In this document: positions 1-5,247 of the stretch, one piece after another
Position numbering within the stretch: the stretch's first letter is position 1
Layout: each line of letters opens with the position of its first letter
From: DATFMP01 sp041477795
GTDB lineage: Bacteria > SAR324 > JACQKK01
NCBI GenBank assembly: GCA_041477795.1
Contig: JBGOUY010000188.1
Span: 1 to 8,786 of the forward strand
Length of the DNA stretch: 8,786 bases
Direction of reading: 5' to 3'
Notes under the pieces: model-generated
The model's input: only the letters and a program-made list of their open reading frames with translations
The model's database searches: none
What the model was told of the DNA's origin: nothing
Translations under genes and position numbers: made by a program

Positions 1-75
1 CGGAGCAAGCGCAGCGAGGAATCTGTTGTGCCCTGACACAAAACAGATTCCTCGGCCCGCGCTGCGGGCCTCGGA
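1..75. repeat. Inverted-repeat element, probably a dispersed intergenic repeat
   Basis: Two stem-loops lie side by side. The first has perfect 12-bp arms at 16-27 (GAGGAATCTGTT) and 42-53 (AACAGATTCCTC), and GTG/CAC can extend the pairing inward. The second has 7-bp arms at 54-60 (GGCCCGC) and 64-70 (GCGGGCC) around GCT. It ends in CCTCGGAATGAC. This layout, a palindromic GAGGAATCTG/CAGATTCCTC core followed by a GC hairpin and CGGAATGAC, resembles multicopy intergenic repeats I know from various bacterial genomes, but copy number cannot be seen here. It lies downstream of the minus-strand gene run and may end or protect its transcript. The left end is cut by the window. Confidence 0.6.
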
Positions 76-145
76 ATGACAAAAGGCGGTGAGTTAACGA
101 CACTCGCTGATTCCCAAACAGAGCCTGGCCCGACGCCACGGGGCA

Positions 146-175
146 CCGGGGCCCGGCGCAGCGGCGCCGCCCCGG
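146..175 (-). terminator. GC-rich hairpin just downstream of the last gene of the run
   Basis: The outer arms CCGGGG (146-151) and CCCCGG (170-175) enclose a second stem, GGCGC (155-159) with GCGCC (164-168). The structure starts two bases past the stop codon of the 121-aa gene. On the minus strand no T-run follows, so it is not a classical intrinsic terminator. It could be a U-less terminator or a 3' stabilising structure. In such GC-rich DNA a hairpin of this size could also arise by chance. Confidence 0.35.
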
Positions 176-177
176 TA

Positions 178-543
178 TCAGTCGCCCTCGGCCATCAGCC
201 GCGGGCGGCGGCGGCGCTTCCCGCCAGGCATCCGCGGGATGTGTGGGCCGGGCGGTGGGTCGGGGTAGGGCGGGTGCATGAAGCTGCCCGCCCGGCGTTC
301 CTGCTCCTCTTCCACCAGGGGCGGATAGAGGCGGGCCGCCCGCACGGCCGCAACGGAGGGCACGGGGCCGGGCGCCGGGGCTGCAGCGCCCCCCCGCGCG
401 GCGCGCTCCGCTTCCGCGGCGGCCCGGCGGATGCGCACCCGATCCGCGCCCCGCCAGCGCCCATAGGCCGGCCAGGGCAGCCAGTCGCTCACCCGCCGCA
501 GCCGGTCGATCAGCCGCTCCACCTGATAGCTGGAGTAGATCAT
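178..543 (-). CDS. Small basic, proline-rich protein at the end of the flagellar run
   Basis: This encodes 121 residues that I cannot assign to a family. The start ATG follows a clear ribosome binding site (AGGAAGG, 4-5 bases upstream) and lies 13 bp after the flaG stop, which supports a real, co-transcribed gene. Residues 1-17 (MIYSSYQVERLIDRLRR) look like a short amphipathic helix. Residues 33-47 (ADRVRIRRAAAEAER) weakly recall the D-R-V-x-I-S motif near the start of FlgM-like small flagellar proteins. The middle is Ala/Pro-rich, then comes an acidic LVEEEQERR segment (76-84), a proline-rich stretch (91-104) and a basic KRRRRPR tail (109-115). There is no signal peptide or membrane segment. 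The flagellar link is inferred from position only. Confidence 0.65.
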   Translation of the reverse strand: MIYSSYQVERLIDRLRRVSDWLPWPAYGRWRGADRVRIRRAAAEAERAARGGAAAPAPGPVPSVAAVRAARLYPPLVEEEQERRAGSFMHPPYPDPPPGPHIPRMPGGKRRRRPRLMAEGD

Positions 544-556
544 GGCACCTTCCTGT

Positions 557-982
557 TCAGGCCCGCATGTCCTTGAGGATACCCGCGATTCCCGTCTTCC
601 GCGAGGCCGCGTTAAGCACCCGATTCAGTGGCACCTCGCGGATCACCTGGTCGGTGCGGCTGTCCACCACCACCACGGTGAACTTTCCGGAGGACATCTG
701 CAGCGCCAGCGAGATGCTCTCCCTGAGGGGCGACTGCTGGATCTGCCGGTTCATCTCGTCCACCAGGTCCTGCAGCTGATGGCGCGCCTCGACGTGCCGC
801 AGTTGCACGCCCACCGCGTAGTCCCGGCCCGCTCCCGGATCCGTGGGCGAGGGGCCCACGTCGGAGGCCAACGGCACGGCCGGGGGCAGACCCTGCGCGC
901 GCCGCTGGATGCCTTCGCCCTCGTGCACCGAGGCTGGGCGCTTGCGGATGGCCCGGCTTGGATCGCCAATGTCGACAGCCAT
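557..982 (-). CDS. flaG: FlaG family flagellar protein
   Basis: This encodes 141 residues from the ATG at 982. The C-terminal half carries the FlaG core: ISLALQMSSGKFTVVVVDSR (90-109) followed by TDQVIREVPLNRVL (110-123), matching the family pattern of a beta strand, 'VVDxxTxEVIRxIP' and a short helix. FlaG proteins are small factors found beside flagellin and fliD genes, and they affect filament length or stability. The first 50 residues are low complexity and Pro-rich, as in other FlaG proteins. Start choice: the ATG at 982 has AGGA 7 bases upstream. A GTG at 1015 would add 11 residues (MPAAVHAQDDS) and leave only 7 bp after the upstream stop, but its ribosome binding site is poor. The gene follows the FlgN/FliT-like gene and precedes the 121-aa gene. 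Confidence 0.88.
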   Translation of the reverse strand: MAVDIGDPSRAIRKRPASVHEGEGIQRRAQGLPPAVPLASDVGPSPTDPGAGRDYAVGVQLRHVEARHQLQDLVDEMNRQIQQSPLRESISLALQMSSGKFTVVVVDSRTDQVIREVPLNRVLNAASRKTGIAGILKDMRA

Positions 983-1022
983 GGAATCGTCCTGGGCATG
1001 CACGGCAGCAGGCACCGCGCGT

Positions 1023-1418
1023 TCACTTCTTCAGATTGACCGTGCCGCCCTTGGGATGGGCGCGCTCCAGATACTGCTTCAGCCGCGTTTCCTGATCGAA
1101 GTCGCGCAGTTCCCGGCGCAAGCGCGAGTGCTCCTGCTCGATGCGCGCTTCCAAGGTGCGCTCGTTTTCCAGCACGGCCTGCACCACCTCCCGCATTTCC
1201 TCGCGCAGCGGCTCGGCCTCGCCGGGCAGCTTTGCGTGCAGGTTGAGGGCTGCGTCGATGAGCCCGATCTCCCGGATCAGGCCGTCCTTGCGGCTCAGCA
1301 GGGGCGTCAGCGCCTCCAGATCCACGAGCAGCAACGCCTGCTGGGAGATGTCCAGCACGTCGCTCAACAGGCTCAGCTTTTGCCTGAGCAGCGTCAGCAC
1401 GGCCTGTGTTTCGCTCAT
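1023..1418 (-). CDS. FlgN/FliT-like flagellar export chaperone (putative)
   Basis: This encodes 131 residues, almost all predicted helix: residues 3-60 form a leucine-rich amphipathic helical pair and 68-118 a long charged coiled-coil-like helix. The pattern 'LLxxVDLEALTPLLSRKDGLIREI' (30-51, with D33, L37, K44 and L47) matches the D-x-x-x-L...K-x-x-L-I rhythm of the FlgN/FliT class of type III export chaperones. These are small cytoplasmic bundles that bind hook-associated proteins or FliD before secretion. The short C-terminal tail (HPKGGTVNLKK) is polar. The gene starts 25 bp after the mnmE stop and sits just before flaG, a normal place for a fliT-type gene. Sequence identity in this class is very low, so FlgN and FliT cannot be separated by eye, and the substrate is unknown. 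Confidence 0.7.
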   Translation of the reverse strand: MSETQAVLTLLRQKLSLLSDVLDISQQALLLVDLEALTPLLSRKDGLIREIGLIDAALNLHAKLPGEAEPLREEMREVVQAVLENERTLEARIEQEHSRLRRELRDFDQETRLKQYLERAHPKGGTVNLKK

Positions 1419-1443
1419 CGTTCACCCGCTCCCGGCCTCGGGG

Positions 1444-2826
1444 TCACTTGCCGATGCAGAACTCGGCGAAAATCCGGTTCAGCAGATCGTCGGGCGTGGT
1501 GGCGCCCACGATATCTCCCAGCGCCAGCAGCACGCGCTCCAGGTCTACCGCCAGCAGCTCCTCGCCCAGCCCCTGCGCCAGCGCCTGCAGGGCCCCCTGC
1601 ACCGCCTCGTGCGCCTGCCGCGCCGCCTGCTCCTGGCGCAGGTTGGTGAGGAGGGCATCCTCCAGGAGCGGCCGCTCGTCGCGCAGGGCCCAGTGCCGGA
1701 TGCGCGCCTCCAGTTCCGGCAGGCCCGCGCCCGTGAGCGCGGAGAGGGCCAGCCAGTCCAGCCCCTCCAGGCGCGGCAGCCAGCCGGGCAGGGCGCCCGC
1801 GCAGCGATCCTGCTTGTTCAGCGCGACCAGCGTCGCAGCGCGCGGCACCTCGCCGAGCAGCGACTCGTCGTCTGGCGTGAGCGGCGCGCTGCCGTCCAGC
1901 ACCAGCAGCACCAGATCCGCGTGGGCCATGGCGCGGCGGGCGCGCTCGATGCCGGCCCGCTCCACCACGTCCACAGGGTGGCGGATGCCGGCGGTATCCA
2001 CCAGGCGCAGCATCAGCCCGCCGATTTCCGCCGCCTCCTCCAGCGTGTCGCGGGTGGTGCCGGGCACGTCCGTGACGATGGCCCGGTTTTCCCGCAGCAG
2101 CGCGTTGAGCAGGCTCGACTTGCCCACGTTGGGCCGCCCCACGATGGCCACCGCCAGCCCCTCGCGCACGATGCGCCCCTGGCCGGCCCGGGCCAGCAGC
2201 GCCGCCAGCCGCTCGCGCACGCGCCGCAGCCGCGCCTCGATCTCCCCGCGTTGCGCGAACACGACGTCCTCCTCGGGGAAGTCGATGCCCGCCGCCACCT
2301 GCGCCGCGACCTGCTGCACCGCATCGCGCAGCGCCTCGATCTCCTCGTGCAGGCGGCCGCGCAACTGGTTGGCGGAGACCCGCAGGCCCAGCGCGGACTG
2401 CGTGCGCACCAGGTCCCCCACCGCCTCGGCCTGCGTCAGGTCGATGCGGCCATTGAGGAAGGCGCGCGCGGTGAACTCCCCCGGCTCCGCCAGCCGGGCG
2501 CCCGCCGCGGTGGCCAGCTCCAGCACGGTGCGCAACACGCGCACGCCGCCGTGGCAGTGCACCTCCACCACGTCCTCGCGCGTGTAGGAGTGCGGCGCGC
2601 GCATGACCACGGCCAGCACCTCGTCCAGCGGGCGGCCCTCGGCGAAGGCCCAGCCGTACCGCAGCAGGTGCGTGGGGGACTCCGCCAGCGGCCCGCCGCG
2701 CGCGGCGCGGAAGATGCCGTCCGCGATGGCCACGGCGCGCGGCCCGCTCAGGCGCACGATGCCCACGCCGCCCACGCCCAGGGGCGTGGCGATGGCCACG
2801 ATCGTCTCGTCGCTGCGCAACGTCAT
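1444..2826 (-). CDS. mnmE: tRNA uridine-5-carboxymethylaminomethyl(34) synthesis GTPase MnmE
   Basis: This encodes 460 residues, the usual length. With MnmG, MnmE modifies the wobble uridine (U34) of certain tRNAs, using a formyl-folate donor and potassium-stimulated GTP hydrolysis. The N-terminal folate-binding domain opens with DETIVAIATP and contains PGEFTARAFLNGRIDLTQAE (115-134). A helical region then leads into the G domain: P-loop GRPNVGKS (230-237), G2 TTRD (257-260), G3 DTAG (277-280) and G4 NKQD (337-340). The protein ends in the family's invariant C-I-G-K, with the conserved cysteine at 457. The ATG at 2826 matches the family N-terminus and has GGAG upstream. An in-frame ATG at 2925 overlaps the upstream stop as ATGA and would add 33 residues without family character. 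All key residues are present. Its place between a lipoprotein and flagellar genes is unusual; mnmE commonly sits near yidC/rnpA. Confidence 0.97.
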   Translation of the reverse strand: MTLRSDETIVAIATPLGVGGVGIVRLSGPRAVAIADGIFRAARGGPLAESPTHLLRYGWAFAEGRPLDEVLAVVMRAPHSYTREDVVEVHCHGGVRVLRTVLELATAAGARLAEPGEFTARAFLNGRIDLTQAEAVGDLVRTQSALGLRVSANQLRGRLHEEIEALRDAVQQVAAQVAAGIDFPEEDVVFAQRGEIEARLRRVRERLAALLARAGQGRIVREGLAVAIVGRPNVGKSSLLNALLRENRAIVTDVPGTTRDTLEEAAEIGGLMLRLVDTAGIRHPVDVVERAGIERARRAMAHADLVLLVLDGSAPLTPDDESLLGEVPRAATLVALNKQDRCAGALPGWLPRLEGLDWLALSALTGAGLPELEARIRHWALRDERPLLEDALLTNLRQEQAARQAHEAVQGALQALAQGLGEELLAVDLERVLLALGDIVGATTPDDLLNRIFAEFCIGK

Positions 2827-2921
2827 GGGCCGTCCGCTCCAGCGGGCCACCTCCGCCGGCGAGTGGCCTGCGGCGGGCCCACCCGCCGCGCTGCGGACCG
2901 CTTGGGCCTGCAACGCTGGAT

Positions 2922-3359
2922 TCATCGGATATCGTTCTTGAATATCTCCCGATACTGCGCGCCGTACAAGTCGATCACGACGCCCGGATCCTGGTCGCGC
3001 ATGTTCGAGGCCACCAGCGTCTGGAACAGCAGGTTGGTCTTGATGAGGTCGATCGCCTGGCGCCGGATCACCTCGTCGAAGTCGATGCAGTTGCGCGTCG
3101 CCCGCGCCATCAGCACCGAGTCCTGGCTGGCGTGATACGCATCGGCCAGGGCGGAATCGACCCGCTGGCGGTAGTGCAGCGCCAGCTTGTCCTTGGCCTG
3201 CTCGTAAAACGCGCTGGACAGCGCGAGGCGGCGCTGGCCGCAGGAAAAGGACTGCACGCGCTGCACAGGCCCACAGGCCGCGGCCAGCCCGGCGATCAGC
3301 ACTGCCAGGATCCAGCGCAGCGCATGGCGCCGGGCCGTTTGCAAGGTTCGCTCGTTCAT
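2922..3359 (-). CDS. Small predicted lipoprotein of unknown function
   Basis: This encodes 145 residues. The N-terminus is a lipoprotein signal: basic n-region (RRHALR, 10-15), hydrophobic core WILAVLIAGLAAA (16-28) and Cys29. The lipobox is AAA-C with L at -4 rather than -3, slightly off consensus but plausible. The mature part has two further cysteines (C40, C91) that could pair in the periplasm. It looks mostly helical and ends in VVIDLYGAQYREIFKNDIR (127-145). I do not recognise the family. The start ATG at 3359 has a strong AAGGAG seven bases upstream. The gene lies 47 bp after flagellin C with no clear terminator between them, and its stop overlaps an alternative mnmE ATG (ATGA). Co-transcription is therefore likely, but its role in motility or otherwise is unknown. 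Confidence 0.82.
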   Translation of the reverse strand: MNERTLQTARRHALRWILAVLIAGLAAACGPVQRVQSFSCGQRRLALSSAFYEQAKDKLALHYRQRVDSALADAYHASQDSVLMARATRNCIDFDEVIRRQAIDLIKTNLLFQTLVASNMRDQDPGVVIDLYGAQYREIFKNDIR

Positions 3360-3406
3360 GGTCGTGCTCCTTCACGATGCGGATCGGTTGCGTCCATGCC
3401 GACCGG

Positions 3407-4885
3407 CTAGGAGATCAGCGTGATGACACGGGCCGGCACCTGATTGGCCTGGGCCACCGCGGCCGTGCCTGCGTCGAACAGCAGCTTGTTCTTCGTGAAC
3501 GTTGTCAGCTCCTGCGCCATGTCCACGTCGCGGATGGCCGACTCCGCGGACATCAGGTTTTCGGCCGTCACGCGCAAGTTGGCGATGTTGCTCTCCAGCC
3601 CGTTCTTCTGGAAGGCCCCCAGCTTGCCGCGCGTCAGGGTCAGCTCGTCGATGGCGGCGTCGACCATGCGGATGCTGTCCCGCGCGCCGCGCGGCATGTC
3701 CACGTGGATCTCGCCCAGGTTGGCAAAGCCGCTGGAGTTCTCCACGTCCCGCGCCAGGAAGCTCGGCGCGATGTTGGGCAGCGCCACCGTGGCCGTCTGC
3801 CCTGCGTTGGGGCCGATCTGGAAGTCCAGCGCATTGTTGGCCACGTTGACCACGCCCGCCTTGCCCAACACCGGCCGCCGCTCGAGGATGGCCTCCCCGC
3901 TGGCATCCTGCCCCACGGGTACCAGCGGGCCGGCATAGCGCACGACCAGGCCGTCCGTGTGCGTGTTGCCCGCCAGCCCGAACAGCAACTGCCCGCGACC
4001 CGTGGCGGCCTCGCCATTGATGGTGCCGGCGACGTCCTGGCCCGGCAGCGCCGCCTGCAGCTGGTTCGCCCCGGAGGACAGCACGCCGGCCACGGAGCTG
4101 CCCGCCTGGAAGGAGTGCGTGGAGCCGAATTCGCGCTGCGACACGGCGATGCGGTTGTCGCGCAACTCCAGGTTCAGCGCCAGGTCCGATTCCTCCGCGG
4201 CGCGCTTGAGCCGCCCGAAGAAGCTGGCGGGCGTGTCGTTGTCCTTGGCCGAAACCTGCACCGTCTTGCCGCCCTCGAACAGCGTCACGGTCAGGCCGCG
4301 CAGGTTGCTCTCGCTCAGCGCTGTCGAGCCCTCCAGCGAGGCGGGCGTCGCCACCTGCGCCACGTTCACCTCGTAGCCCGCCACCGGCGAGGACTGGGTG
4401 TGCAGGTTGCCGGAGATGAAGGTCAGCCCCTCGCCGATCGCCTCGCCCGTGACGCTCGCGCTGCCGTTGAGCAGCTTGCGGTTGCCGAACTGGGTGTTCT
4501 GCGCGATGCGGTTGATCGTCGACAACGCATCCTCGATCTCGGCCTGGTTGGCGGCCAGCGTGTTGCGGTCGCTGCCGCCCTCGTTGTTGGCCTGCAGCGC
4601 GAGCTGACGCATGCGGATGAGCAGGTTGTTCACCTCGGTCAGCGCCCCCTCGGTGGTCTGCACCATGGAGGTGGCCAGCTCGGAGTTCTCGATGGCCTGG
4701 TTCAGGCCCACGATCTGCCCGCGCATCTGCTCGGAGATGACCAGGCCCGCCGGATTGTCCGACCCCTTGTTGATCTTGAAGCCGGAGGCCAGCCGCTCCA
4801 GCGATTCCGACAGCTTGCGGTCGGTATCCTCCAGGTGGCGGACGGCCCGCACAGAGGCGATGTTGGTGTTGATTCGCAGAGTCAT
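3407..4885 (-). CDS. fliC: Flagellin C (canonical filament subunit)
   Basis: This encodes 492 residues. The N-terminal D0/D1 signature is intact: RINTNIASVRAVRHL (4-18), LASGFKINKGSDNPAG (32-47), SEQMRGQI (51-58), QTTEGAL (76-82) and LIRMRQLALQANNE (89-102). The C-terminal counterpart is also intact: LGAFQKNGLESNIANL (422-437) and AENLMSAESAIRDVDMAQEL (441-460), ending VITLIS. These ends form the helical core that polymerises into the filament. The middle carries a hook-IN type motif, GQDVAGTINGEAATGRGQ (282-299), also known from some flagellins and FliD caps. There is no cysteine and no signal peptide; secretion is through the flagellar type III system. The start ATG at 4885 follows GAGGA by five bases. 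The same frame is open upstream to about 5581, but that part has no flagellin character. A lipoprotein gene follows after 47 bp. Confidence 0.95.
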   Translation of the reverse strand: MTLRINTNIASVRAVRHLEDTDRKLSESLERLASGFKINKGSDNPAGLVISEQMRGQIVGLNQAIENSELATSMVQTTEGALTEVNNLLIRMRQLALQANNEGGSDRNTLAANQAEIEDALSTINRIAQNTQFGNRKLLNGSASVTGEAIGEGLTFISGNLHTQSSPVAGYEVNVAQVATPASLEGSTALSESNLRGLTVTLFEGGKTVQVSAKDNDTPASFFGRLKRAAEESDLALNLELRDNRIAVSQREFGSTHSFQAGSSVAGVLSSGANQLQAALPGQDVAGTINGEAATGRGQLLFGLAGNTHTDGLVVRYAGPLVPVGQDASGEAILERRPVLGKAGVVNVANNALDFQIGPNAGQTATVALPNIAPSFLARDVENSSGFANLGEIHVDMPRGARDSIRMVDAAIDELTLTRGKLGAFQKNGLESNIANLRVTAENLMSAESAIRDVDMAQELTTFTKNKLLFDAGTAAVAQANQVPARVITLIS

Positions 4886-5247
4886 TGCATCCTCATGGTG
4901 TTGATGGCCGATCCTTGCGCCCGCGCCGACGCGCCTGCGCCGCGCCGCTCCCGCGAGGGAGGCGTGGCGAGCCGCACCGGCTCCGTACATCCTGTTCCGG
5001 CCGGGGCCTGCGCCCCGGGATTTGCCCGCACACCGCGCGGGCTCGAGCCGTAGCCTCGGCAGTGCCGGCACCCGCGAGCGGGGCCGGTGACGTGCCCAGG
5101 GCCTCCTGCCGTTCGCGCCGTGCCCCGTCGCAGCGGGGTACCGCGCCGGGAGGCCCTGCGGGCCTCCGTTGCCGCCGGGGAGGCCGCTCGGGCCTCCGTT
5201 GCCGCCGGGGAGGCCCGCAGGGCCTCCTATGCCGCGAGGGCGCCGCC
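4886..5247. other. Intergenic region between flagellins B and C
   Basis: These 362 bp hold no gene I can support. Both strands are open for long stretches because the DNA is so GC-rich, and none of those frames resembles a protein family. The B-proximal part contains three 30-bp hairpin repeats (listed separately). A perfect 7-bp stem, CCGGGGC-CTGC-GCCCCGG, lies at 5001-5018. The last bases before flagellin C supply its ribosome binding site. I found no convincing sigma-28 motif (TAAA with GCCGATAA) on the minus strand. A GG-N10-GC pair with GGCACG near 5082-5098 is a weak sigma-54-like match. Confidence 0.6.
5149..5240. repeat. Three tandem 30-bp hairpin repeats after flagellin B
   Basis: The period is exactly 30 bp (5151-5180, 5181-5210, 5211-5240). 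Each unit carries a stem-loop of GGAGGCC(C) paired with (G)GGCCTCC: 5149-5167, 5179-5197 and 5209-5227. The linker GTTGCCGCCGG is identical between the first two pairs, and the third is followed by the diverged TATGCCGCGAG. Outer copies have 8-bp stems with 3-base loops; the middle one has a 7-bp stem and a 5-base loop, so loops vary while stems persist. A degenerate half-unit (GGGCCTCCTGCCG) starts near 5099. The array begins 8 bp past the flagellin B stop, so on the minus strand it would lie in the 3' untranslated region. There is no T-run. Confidence 0.75.

Noticed and set aside
195..464. 89-codon minus-strand frame inside the 121-aa gene
   Set aside because: It is out of frame with the better supported 121-aa gene and has no ribosome binding site or family features.
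1141..3135. Long plus-strand frame of 664 codons opposite mnmE
   Set aside because: It is antisense to an unmistakable MnmE, its product is Arg/Gln/His/Ala-rich low complexity, and it shows no family motif. High GC keeps the shadow frame open.
2827..3375. N-terminal extension of MnmE to 643 residues
   Set aside because: It overlaps the lipoprotein gene in another frame and lacks any family similarity before MTLRSDETIV.
5149..5240. CRISPR array
   Set aside because: Only three units of 30 bp with linkers that are themselves repeated; there are no unique spacers and no cas genes.
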